The position numbers were made by a program, and so were the translations under genes. DNA of 12,347 bases from Acidobacteriota bacterium (lineage in GTDB: Bacteria > Acidobacteriota > Terriglobia > Terriglobales > Acidobacteriaceae): NCBI GenBank assembly GCA_021799945.1, contig JAJYZK010000047.1, positions 1 to 12,347 on the forward strand, given 5' to 3'. Below the pieces are notes generated by a model. The model was not told where the DNA came from and made no database searches. It saw nothing but the letters and a program-made list of their open reading frames with translations. Every line of letters starts with the position of its first letter. Within the stretch, counting starts at the first letter, position 1. Below are positions 1 through 6,106 of this stretch, one piece after another.

Positions 1-273
1 GTCGACACCGACGACCCATACCCGGCAAAGGCGCGGCGCCTTCTCGCACAAGCCGGCGTTGGCTACCGGATCGGAGTCGACAACCTCTCGGTTCCGCTGA
101 CCAATGCCTGGGGGCTCGCCAACGGCCTGCCGGCAACGTTCTTCCTCGACGCGAACGGGAAGATCGTGATCGAGGTCCTCGGCGGCGAGAGCGCGACGGT
201 GCTTGACCGGCGCGTCCAGGAGCTGCTCGCAACGCAGCGCGCAACGAAGCGCGCGACGCAGCGCGCACGCTGA
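1..273 (+). CDS. TlpA/redoxin-like thioredoxin-fold protein, C-terminal fragment
   Basis: Frame 1 is open from the window edge to a TGA at 271-273 and gives 90 residues; the start lies outside the window. The sequence fits the second half of a TlpA/redoxin thioredoxin fold: a segment ending in a helix (AKARRLLAQAGVGYRIGVD), then AWGLANGLPATFFLDANGKI. The GLPATFFLD stretch is the conserved cis-proline strand that faces the active site in this family. The CxxC motif would lie upstream, so catalytic competence cannot be judged. These proteins are usually exported thiol-disulfide oxidoreductases or cytochrome-maturation helpers. The C-terminus is an odd Ala/Thr/Gln/Arg tail made by three copies of a 12-bp repeat. 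The gene ends 25 bp before the convergent MntP-like fragment. The family call is fairly firm; the exact subfamily is not known. Confidence 0.7.
   Translation, partial: VDTDDPYPAKARRLLAQAGVGYRIGVDNLSVPLTNAWGLANGLPATFFLDANGKIVIEVLGGESATVLDRRVQELLATQRATKRATQRAR
229..264 (+). repeat. 12-bp tandem repeat, three copies, inside a coding tail
   Basis: Three consecutive 12-bp units (GCAACGCAGCGC, GCAACGAAGCGC, GCGACGCAGCGC) differ by one base each from the first. They are in frame with the TlpA-like gene and encode ATQR-ATKR-ATQR, a basic C-terminal extension. This looks like a local slippage expansion. Confidence 0.75.
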
Positions 274-298
274 TCCAGGCGCTTTGAGCGCAGGCCAC

Positions 299-366
299 CT
301 AGAGCAGCCCGACCCCGATGCACGCTCCGACGACGATCAGGACGAGGCCTCCCGCGATCTCTCCGA
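299..366 (-). CDS. C-terminal end of a probable MntP-like membrane protein (truncated at a junction)
   Basis: On the minus strand a frame ending in TAG (complement of 299-301) reads LGEIAGGLVLIVVGACIGVG followed by LL and stop. This is a hydrophobic helix preceded by E-I-A-G-G. It closely resembles the last helix of MntP-type manganese efflux pumps, where the family has A-E-I-L-G-G-L-V-L-I-x-I-G. Upstream of about base 366 the same frame becomes an antisense shadow of the EF-G-like gene and loses any membrane character, so only ~22 residues survive. The fragment is tail to tail with the TlpA-like gene 25 bp away. It explains why the apparent N-terminus of the EF-G open frame (203 to ~365) does not look like protein. 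The identification rests on one short segment and is tentative; another multi-pass membrane protein is possible. Confidence 0.45.
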
Positions 367-367
367 G

Positions 368-1579
368 ATGGTGCTGCGCAAAGTGGACGACCGCGAGCCG
401 CTTTCGCTCTACGTATTCAAAACCATGTCCGATCCCTTCACCGGGCGCATCTCGTTCTTCAAGGTATTTTCCGGAGTGGCAAAGACGGACACGACGGTGA
501 CCAACTACACCCACCGTTCGGTCGAACGCCTTACCCATCTCTTCGCCATGCAGGGGCGGTCTGCGCAGCAGGTGGCGGCGTTGCATGCCGGCGACATCGG
601 CGCAGTCGTGAAGCTCCGCGAAACCTATACCGGAGATACGCTGGGCGAAGCGGGGCACGAAATTTATTTCGACCCGGTGACCATCCCGGAGCCGGCCGTC
701 ACGTATGCGATCGAACCCAAGACCCGGGCCGACGAAGACAAGCTGGCCCCGGCCTTGCACAAGCTGATGGAAGAGGATCAGATGGTCCGCTTCTATCGCG
801 ACGACCGCACCAACGAATTTTTGATTGCCGGGTCCGGTCAACCTCACATTGAATCCGTGGTGCAGCGGCTACGCCGGCGCTATCACACCGAGGTCACTCT
901 CAAGGCCCCCAAGGTGCCGTACCGCGAAACCATCAGGGCCAAGGCCGAGGCGCAGGGGCGGCACAAGAAGCAGACCGGCGGTCACGGACAATATGGCGAT
1001 TGCAAAATCCGCATGGAGCCGCTGCCCCCCGGCTCCGGCTTTGAATTCGTGAATGAAATCTTCGGCGGAGCGATTCCCAAAGGATTCATTCCCGCCGTGG
1101 AAAAAGGAATCCAGGAAGAGGCGGCCCGCGGCTGGCTGGCCGGTTATCCGGTGGTGGACTTTCGAGTGGTGCTGTACGACGGAAGTTACCACGAAGTGGA
1201 CTCCAATGAGCTCTCCTTCAAGTTGGCCGGCCGCTTGGCCTTCCGCAAATGCATGCAGCAGTCCAAGCCGATCCTTCTGGAGCCCATCGTGCGGGTCGAG
1301 GTCGAGGCTCCGGAAGAGTTCGCCGGAGCGCTGATCGGGGATTTAAATGGACGCCGCGGCCGGGTGCAGGGCATGGAAAGCAGAGCGGGATCGGTCACGA
1401 TCCGCGCGGAGGCGCCGATGGCGGAGATGCTGAACTACGGCGCCACGCTTACCTCCGTGACGCAAGGACAGGGCGCCTTCCGCACGGAAATGGACCACTA
1501 CGACGTAACGCCCCCGGCGGCCGCCGAGAAGGTGATCGCCTCCGCGCACCGGCCCGCAGCCGGGGACGACGAACTGTAG
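368..1579 (+). CDS. Elongation factor G-like protein, domains II-V only (GTPase domain missing)
   Basis: From about base 377 the frame reads as EF-G domain II (EPLSLYVFKTMSDPFTGRIS). Domain III follows (IEPKTRADEDKLAPALHKL ... GSGQPHIESVVQRL), then domain IV (GGHGQYGDCKIRMEP, then YHEVDSNELSFKLAG), and domain V (LEPIVRVEVEAPEEF, IGDLNGRRGRVQGME, then a final HYDVTPP). EF-G proteins are ~690 residues with an N-terminal ~280-residue GTPase domain that drives translocation on the ribosome. Here no P-loop, switch or NKxD motif exists anywhere upstream. The details (GQGAFRTEMDHYD) fit an EF-G2-like paralogue rather than a canonical fusA. No ribosome binding site precedes the ATG at 368; the longer frame back to 203 is antisense to the MntP-like tail. 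It is best read as a gene broken at the ~360-372 junction and is unlikely to be functional as shown. It converges on the kinase gene 30 bp away. Confidence 0.85.
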   Translation: MVLRKVDDREPLSLYVFKTMSDPFTGRISFFKVFSGVAKTDTTVTNYTHRSVERLTHLFAMQGRSAQQVAALHAGDIGAVVKLRETYTGDTLGEAGHEIYFDPVTIPEPAVTYAIEPKTRADEDKLAPALHKLMEEDQMVRFYRDDRTNEFLIAGSGQPHIESVVQRLRRRYHTEVTLKAPKVPYRETIRAKAEAQGRHKKQTGGHGQYGDCKIRMEPLPPGSGFEFVNEIFGGAIPKGFIPAVEKGIQEEAARGWLAGYPVVDFRVVLYDGSYHEVDSNELSFKLAGRLAFRKCMQQSKPILLEPIVRVEVEAPEEFAGALIGDLNGRRGRVQGMESRAGSVTIRAEAPMAEMLNYGATLTSVTQGQGAFRTEMDHYDVTPPAAAEKVIASAHRPAAGDDEL

Positions 1580-1592
1580 GGGCAGACGGAAG

Positions 1593-1605
1593 CGCGGATC
1601 CCGCG
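1593..1605. terminator. Small GC hairpin between convergent genes, weak terminator candidate
   Basis: CGCGG (1593-1597), a three-base loop and CCGCG (1601-1605) form a perfect 5-bp stem in the 30-bp gap between the stop codons of the EF-G-like gene and the convergent kinase gene. There is no adjacent T-run on either strand, so the terminator call rests on position only. Confidence 0.22.
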
Positions 1606-1609
1606 GCGC

Positions 1610-2917
1610 TCAACCGCCCCAATTTTCGCCCTCCCCCGGCTTCCGCGCGGCCTGGATGGAATGCAGGCGCAGATTATCGGGGAAGAAGACCGAAAAGACC
1701 GCGCCGCGAGGGGCGCCGGCTCCGGATCGGAAGGTCCGGGAGCGGAAGGATAACTGCCCTCCGCTGCGGTTGAGAATCGACCGCGTGATCCATAAACCCA
1801 GGCCGGTGCCGGCCTGTCCTTTGGTGGTAAAAAACAGTTGGCCGAGATTCCGCCGAATCTTCGGCGGGATGCCCGGGCCCTGATCGGCCACGGTCAGACG
1901 CATTCCCGTTATGCTTCGGTCACGCCAGTGCCGGGACGGCTGCAGCCGAAGGCAAAGCTTTCCCCGCTCCGGGCTGACCTCAATGGCGTTCGCGATCAGG
2001 TTGGAGATGACCTGCCGCATTTCTCCCGGAAAGACCCGGATCGGCTCTTTACTTTGGTACAGGCGCACCACTTCGATTTGCTTGGCCGCCAGTCGGCTGC
2101 CGAATAGAACCAGCACTTCCTCCACCAGCTCTCCGATCCACACCCGCACCGGGGTCGCGGTTTCGCGATGGAAATTCAGGGTTTGATTGCTGATCTGCGC
2201 GGCGCGTCCGATCTCCCTCCGGGCCAGATCGAGATAGCCGCGCAATTTGCCGGAGATGCCCGGCTCATGGTCCATCAAGTACAGGAGATTGGCGACCGCT
2301 TCCAGAGGGTTTTTGATCTCATGGGCGATGGCCGCGCTCAATCTGCCGGCGGTAATCAGCCGGGTGTTGTCGCGGACCAGTCCGCCCAGCCGGTTCAACT
2401 GGTCGGTCAAGGCGGCGGAGGCTTCCCGCAGGGGCTTTTCGCGCAGCAGGCGCCGCGCTACAACCCGCTGAATGTCGGCGATTCCGGAGTGCGCGACATA
2501 ATCCGTGGCGCCCCGCGCGAGCATCCGCAGCGCGTGGCGCTCCGAACGGCTCTCGCCCAGCACCACCACGGGGACCGGCGGCAGGCTGCTTTGCGCCGCC
2601 TCCAGCAATTGCTTCAGGGTCAGCCCCCGCATTCCCTTCTCATCGGCGATGATGGCGTGCGGAGGCTGCCGGCGGAGCCGCTCCAGAAATTCCTGGCCCG
2701 AGGCCGCGATGGTCAGCCGGTATTGCGGGCCGAAGCGAAGGCCGCCGCTTTCGCCGAGCCCGCGGCCGGCGCCCAGGACCCTCCAGCGTGACCGCGCGCC
2801 CCGGGGAGCCGCGTCGGCGCCGGATGCTCCATCGCAGGCCCGCGGGCCGGAAGCCCCGGAGACTGAGGCTCGCACTGGACTTGGGGAGACGGAACCCCCC
2901 TCCCCGGCCACCAACAA
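1610..2917 (-). CDS. Atypical sensor histidine kinase with degenerate receiver-like N-terminal domain
   Basis: Numbering is from the TTG at 2917 (435 residues). Residues ~65-160 resemble a CheY-like receiver: IIADEKGMRG holds a possible phospho-acceptor Asp92, followed by PVPVVVLGES and ARGATDYVAHS. The usual Thr and Lys of the switch are replaced by Gly and His, and no N-terminal acidic pair is seen. The kinase core follows: AHEIKNPLEA (His199), the N box around ISNLIANAIE, the G1 box VADQGPGIP, the F box LFFTTK and the G2 box GTGLGLWI. No membrane segment is present, so it is probably cytosolic. The start is uncertain. The frame is open to an ATG at 3103 with others at 3082, 3058 and 2992, none with a clear binding site. 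AAGGGGAGG (2926-2934) sits 8 nt before TTG 2917 and follows a promoter-like sequence. Against this, the codons just upstream (EVRLLLV) resemble a receiver first strand. No partner regulator is adjacent. Confidence 0.85.
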   Translation of the reverse strand: MLVAGEGGSVSPSPVRASVSGASGPRACDGASGADAAPRGARSRWRVLGAGRGLGESGGLRFGPQYRLTIAASGQEFLERLRRQPPHAIIADEKGMRGLTLKQLLEAAQSSLPPVPVVVLGESRSERHALRMLARGATDYVAHSGIADIQRVVARRLLREKPLREASAALTDQLNRLGGLVRDNTRLITAGRLSAAIAHEIKNPLEAVANLLYLMDHEPGISGKLRGYLDLARREIGRAAQISNQTLNFHRETATPVRVWIGELVEEVLVLFGSRLAAKQIEVVRLYQSKEPIRVFPGEMRQVISNLIANAIEVSPERGKLCLRLQPSRHWRDRSITGMRLTVADQGPGIPPKIRRNLGQLFFTTKGQAGTGLGLWITRSILNRSGGQLSFRSRTFRSGAGAPRGAVFSVFFPDNLRLHSIQAARKPGEGENWGG

Positions 2918-2941
2918 GAGCCGGACCTCCCCTTCTGGAAT

Positions 2942-2969
2942 AAGATAATTTTTATCAGTAGTTTGTGAG
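2942..2969 (-). promoter_or_regulatory. Candidate sigma70-type promoter for the histidine kinase gene
   Basis: On the minus strand CTCACA (-35, 4 of 6 consensus bases) is separated by 16 bp from TATCTT (-10, 4 of 6). It lies in an AT-rich island within otherwise GC-rich DNA. The -10 is just upstream of the AAGGGGAGG ribosome binding site. A start of transcription here would exclude the upstream ATG codons of the kinase frame and favour TTG 2917. A short palindrome GATAA-TTT-TTATC (2944-2956) overlaps the -10 region. Confidence 0.33.
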
Positions 2970-3020
2970 CCTGGCCGGCAGGATTCCCGCATTCCGGACT
3001 TCGCTTCGACCAAAGGTCCG

Positions 3021-3050
3021 CGCTTGCCCGCTCGCCCGCTTGCCCGCTCC
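3021..3050. repeat. 8-bp tandem repeat, about 3.6 copies
   Basis: Units CGCTTGCC, CGCTCGCC and CGCTTGCC, plus a partial fourth, lie in the divergent region between the kinase and the TolC gene. It is a short microsatellite-like array; no function is apparent. Confidence 0.7.
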
Positions 3051-3145
3051 TGCTCCATTCTGATTGGCCCGACGGTCGCCATGTGGTGAACCCCGACGCT
3101 CAACTATTACGATGAGTGGATGCACTTGTCCGTTGCATCTTTGGG

Positions 3146-3173
3146 TTACGCTCGAACCTCAAACGTTTATAAG
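3146..3173 (+). promoter_or_regulatory. Weak candidate promoter for the TolC-family gene
   Basis: TTACGC, a 16-bp spacer and TATAAG (3168-3173) lie in the most AT-rich part of the divergent region, ~120 bp upstream of the preferred TolC start. The -10 is good; the -35 is poor. This is an inference from sequence only. Confidence 0.25.
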
Positions 3174-3277
3174 ATTTCCAGCCTGTAGGCGCTTCCGCGC
3201 GCCCGGGGCGCCCCGCGACAGGCTGTAATTCACTCCGGGATGAAGGGTTCACCCGCGTTGGAGTCAAGCGCCCGGGC

Positions 3278-3288
3278 GGAGGAGGAGG
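3278..3288 (+). promoter_or_regulatory. Shine-Dalgarno tract deciding the TolC-family start
   Basis: A GGAGGAGGAGG run ends 8 nt before the ATG at 3297. Neither the upstream in-frame ATG at 3240 nor the downstream ATG at 3363 has a comparable site. Confidence 0.5.
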
Positions 3289-3296
3289 CTCGAAGA

Positions 3297-4817
3297 ATGG
3301 AGGTGGAATCCGGCAGGGCGCCCGGGTCGCGGGAGGTCTCGGCCGCGTCGACTCTTCCCCGCATGATCCGTGCCCTCCCGGCAATCCTGGCGGGTGCTGC
3401 GGCGGTTTGCCTCTTCCCGCATCCGGCCCGGGCTCAGGCCGAGAACCGGAGCTCCGCGCAAAGCCCCTATTACGGCAGCGTAACCACGACTCCGGCCACC
3501 GGGGAAACGCTGGATCTCTCCCTCGGCGAGGCCATCGACCGGGCGATTCACAGCAACTTGGCTCTGGTGGAAGCGCGCGATCAGGAGAAAGCGGTCCAAT
3601 TCGCCCGGATGGTCAGCCTCCAATCGCTGCTGCCCGGCATCACCGCCCAGGCGGATGCCGGCGAGCACCAGATTAATCTGGCGGAGTACGGGTTCACGCC
3701 GAAGGTGATCGGGCTCTTCGCTCCGCTCTTTCCCGGGGAGAATTTCTCCCACGTCTCCACCGTGGTGCAGGTTACGGTGGTGGACGCAAGGGTGAATTAC
3801 TCGCAGTCGCTGTTGAGTCTTCCGGACATCGAACGATACCGCGAGGCGAAGGAGGACGTGCGGGCCGCGTTCTATAACCAGCGGTCGGCCCGGGGACTGA
3901 CCGTGCTCACCGTGGGCACGGACTACCTTCAGACTCTGGCCCTGGCGGCGCAGGTCGAGAGCGCAGGGGCGCTGCTGCGCGCCGACCAGGCGCTTCTGGA
4001 CAATACGGTAGAGGAACATCGAGCCGGGGCCGCCGCGAACCTGGATGAATTGCGGGCGCAAGTGCAGTTGCAGGCTCAGCAGCAAAGCCTCCTCCAAGCG
4101 CAGGAGAATCTGGCCAAGGCCAAGATTGCCCTGAACCGGGAGATAGGCCTGCCGGCCGAGCAGCCGATCCGGCTTACCGACACGGCGCCCTACTCCGAGC
4201 TTTCGTCCATGCCGATCGAGGAGGCGCGCGAGGTCGCGTACCGCAGCCGCCAGGACTATCAGGGACTTCGGGCCCAGATTCGCGCCGCGGAGATGGAGCG
4301 CAAAGCAGCCGGCTGGGAACGGCTTCCCTCGCTCCAGTTTTCGGGCAATTACGGATTCATCGGAGTCGGCGGCGGCGTTTACCATGGAACCTTCGCCGCG
4401 GTCGGCACGCTCAGCGTGCCGATCTTCGAAGAAGGGAGACTTCGCGGAGACCGCGAAGCGGCGGACTCCCGCCTCAACCGCCTCCGGCAGCAGTTCGCCA
4501 GCCTTCGGGAGCAGATCGATGAGCAGATTCGGGAAAGCATGCTGGATCTCAATTCCGACGCGGAACTCGTGCGGGTGGGGCAGTCCAACGTCGCACTGGC
4601 GCGCACCGAACTGGAACAGGCGGTGGCGCGCTTTCAGGCCGGCGTGGACGATAACCTCCCCGTAGTGCAGGCCCAGGCCACCCTGGCCCGAGCCGAGAGC
4701 GATCTGATCGCCAGCGTCAGCCAGCACAACCAGGCGAAGCTGCGATTGGCCCGCAGCCTGGGAATCGTGGATACGCAGTACAAGACCTATATCGCGGCCA
4801 ACCCGTCCAGCCGGTAG
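3297..4817 (+). CDS. TolC-family outer-membrane efflux channel protein
   Basis: A protein of 506 residues from the ATG at 3297. After an unusually long polar start, a signal peptide (MIRALPAILAGAAAVCLFPH, cleavage near ARAQA) directs export. Two outer-membrane efflux protein repeats follow. The first opens with LDLSLGEAIDRAIHSNLALV and continues through long helices (DQALLDNTVEEHRAGAA, LDELRAQVQLQAQQQSLLQA). The second runs from AYRSRQDYQGLRAQIRAAEM to ARFQAGVDDNLPVVQAQATL. LFSP-like strand segments (VTVVDARVNYSQSL; TLSVPIFEEGRLRGD) fit the beta-barrel parts. Such trimeric channels let tripartite pumps or type I secretion systems export substrates across the outer membrane. No inner-membrane pump or adaptor gene is adjacent, so the partner and substrate are unknown. 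The start at 3297 has the best ribosome binding site; a start at 3363 would give a more typical signal peptide. Confidence 0.92.
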   Translation: MEVESGRAPGSREVSAASTLPRMIRALPAILAGAAAVCLFPHPARAQAENRSSAQSPYYGSVTTTPATGETLDLSLGEAIDRAIHSNLALVEARDQEKAVQFARMVSLQSLLPGITAQADAGEHQINLAEYGFTPKVIGLFAPLFPGENFSHVSTVVQVTVVDARVNYSQSLLSLPDIERYREAKEDVRAAFYNQRSARGLTVLTVGTDYLQTLALAAQVESAGALLRADQALLDNTVEEHRAGAAANLDELRAQVQLQAQQQSLLQAQENLAKAKIALNREIGLPAEQPIRLTDTAPYSELSSMPIEEAREVAYRSRQDYQGLRAQIRAAEMERKAAGWERLPSLQFSGNYGFIGVGGGVYHGTFAAVGTLSVPIFEEGRLRGDREAADSRLNRLRQQFASLREQIDEQIRESMLDLNSDAELVRVGQSNVALARTELEQAVARFQAGVDDNLPVVQAQATLARAESDLIASVSQHNQAKLRLARSLGIVDTQYKTYIAANPSSR

Positions 4818-5068
4818 ACGCGCCCGACCATCCGGCCGATCCCCGCGATCTTCTCGATCTTGAACGATTCTCAAAATCAAAATCTGAACGATCCGAATGC
4901 TCCTCTTCGAGCGCTGCGCTTGCGGCCGGGGCAGCGAGTCGCGGAGCGGCAAAAAAAATTCCCATCCCGCAAATCCGTTGCGCCATGCCCCGCGTACACC
5001 ATGCAGCCGGCAAACGGGCGCATCGCCTGCACCGGCGAATTCTCACCATTCCATCGTCGAGGTAGGTT
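4818..5068. other. Intergenic region upstream of the ferritin-like operon
   Basis: This 251-bp stretch has no convincing gene. It holds a CGCTGC/GCAGCG inverted repeat (4912-4917 and 4931-4936, 13-base loop) with no T-run, and a run of eight A at 4951-4958, notable in such GC-rich DNA. The A-run could be part of promoter-upstream DNA for the gene at 5069, but I see no good -35/-10 pair. Confidence 0.4.
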
Positions 5069-6088
5069 GTGGACAAGAAATTGATTGCGCTCATCGATAA
5101 AGCCGTCTCAAGACGAAGCTTCCTGCGGAATTCAGGATCCGCTGCGGCCGTCTCGATCCTCGCCGGTTGCAGCGGAAGTTATACGCCCACGCCGACGCCG
5201 ACCCCTACTCCGACGCCGACGCCGACCGCCGCCTATGGGGACACCGATTACCTCAACTTCGCCCTGAACCTCGAGTATCTGGAGGCGGAGTTTTATCTGC
5301 GCGCGGCCACCGGCAGCGGACTCTCCGCCGCGGACACCGGAAACGCTACGACGACTGTGACGGTTGCGGCCAGCACCATGGTTCCCGGGCTCACCTCGCA
5401 GCAGAGGAGTTATCTCTATGAGATTGCGCAGAATGAGCTGGATCATGTCCGGTTTCTCCGGGCCGCTCTCGGCACGGATGCGGTCTCCCGGCCGGACATC
5501 GATCTGTTGAACAGCTTCAACGGCGCCGCCAGCGCGGCGGGCATCGGACCCACCTTCAATCCCTTCGCCGGCTATGAAGCATTCCTGGTGGGCGCCTTCG
5601 TCTTTGAAGATGTCGGAGTCACCGCGTACGCCGGCGCCGCCGGCCTGCTCAGCGATACCTCAACCGGCAAGACCTACCTGGCGGCGGCGGCGGCGATTAT
5701 GGCGGTCGAGGCCTACCATGCGGCGGAGATCCGCTCGCTGCTGATCGCCGACTCGATCGCCACGGGAAACAATACTTCGACTCTGGTGACCCCGAATAAC
5801 ACTTACGTGGGGTATGCGGACAAAATCAGCGCCTTGCGCGCCAGCCTGGGCGGCGGCGACGAAACGACCTTGACCGCGCTCCCGCCCTACCCGATTCCGC
5901 TGGTTCCCACCGCCTATACGCCGGCCAGCACCATCGTGGCCGCCGATTCCACCACTTCCGTGGGGTACTCCCGCACTCCGGATCAGGTGCTTCACATCGT
6001 CTATGCCACCCCTCCCGGCGCGGGAGTAAAAGGCGGCGGCTTCTTCCCCAGCGGCATGAACGGCAATATCAGCGTAACTCAAAGCTAA
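5069..6088 (+). CDS. Tat-exported ferritin-like lipoprotein with Pro-Thr linker
   Basis: The gene starts with GTG, preceded by GAGG at 5059-5062; 339 residues. The N-terminus has a twin-arginine motif (SRRSFLR, Arg15-Arg16) and a lipobox LAGC (Cys34), predicting a folded protein exported by Tat and anchored by lipid. A (Thr-Pro)n linker at residues 39-53 precedes the Ferritin_2-type four-helix domain. Candidate metal ligands are Glu69/Glu72 (NLEYLEAEF), Glu123 and His126 (ELDH), Glu180 (FVFEDVG), and Glu214 and His217 (EAYH), the ExxH arrangement of a diiron site. A conserved C-terminal block follows (YSRTPDQVLHIVY ... GGGFFPSGMNGNI). The role is unknown; candidates are iron handling or oxidative/desiccation stress in the periplasm. 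It is followed 18 bp later by a paralogue, almost certainly in the same transcript. Confidence 0.88.
   Translation: MDKKLIALIDKAVSRRSFLRNSGSAAAVSILAGCSGSYTPTPTPTPTPTPTPTAAYGDTDYLNFALNLEYLEAEFYLRAATGSGLSAADTGNATTTVTVAASTMVPGLTSQQRSYLYEIAQNELDHVRFLRAALGTDAVSRPDIDLLNSFNGAASAAGIGPTFNPFAGYEAFLVGAFVFEDVGVTAYAGAAGLLSDTSTGKTYLAAAAAIMAVEAYHAAEIRSLLIADSIATGNNTSTLVTPNNTYVGYADKISALRASLGGGDETTLTALPPYPIPLVPTAYTPASTIVAADSTTSVGYSRTPDQVLHIVYATPPGAGVKGGGFFPSGMNGNISVTQS
5183..5227 (+). repeat. Thr-Pro coding repeat (linker)
   Basis: Fifteen codons alternate Thr and Pro, built on an ACGCCG six-base unit with some synonymous variants (ACC, CCT, ACT, CCC). It forms an extended linker between the lipidated cysteine and the ferritin-like domain. 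The mixed codons argue that the repeat is kept at protein level and is not only a recent slippage product. Confidence 0.85.
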
Positions 6089-6106
6089 AGCGAAGGACGG
6101 ACACTC

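Larger units (their letters stand above)
2970..3296. other. Divergent intergenic region between kinase and TolC-family gene
   Basis: If the kinase starts at 2917 this ~330-bp stretch is non-coding upstream DNA for both genes. It contains the 8-bp tandem repeat at 3021-3050 and an AT-rich patch near 3160-3180 with a possible promoter toward TolC. The frames through it translate to low-complexity Ala/Gly/Arg/Pro-rich sequence with no domain resemblance. Part of it would be coding if the kinase used one of its upstream ATG codons. Confidence 0.45.

Noticed and set aside
203..367. The N-terminal part of the long EF-G open frame as a genuine novel N-terminus
   Set aside because: It overlaps the end of the TlpA-like gene in another frame and is antisense to the MntP-like tail. 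Its translation is low-complexity Arg/Ser/Asp and bears no relation to EF-G.
3264..4952. A 562-codon open frame on the minus strand
   Set aside because: It is fully antisense to the TolC-family gene and its translation is Arg/Gly/Leu-rich with no recognisable motif.
4912..4958. Intrinsic terminator after the TolC-family gene
   Set aside because: The GC inverted repeat is followed by an A-run on the plus strand instead of a T-run, the wrong polarity for a plus-strand terminator. On the minus strand the T-run precedes the stem.
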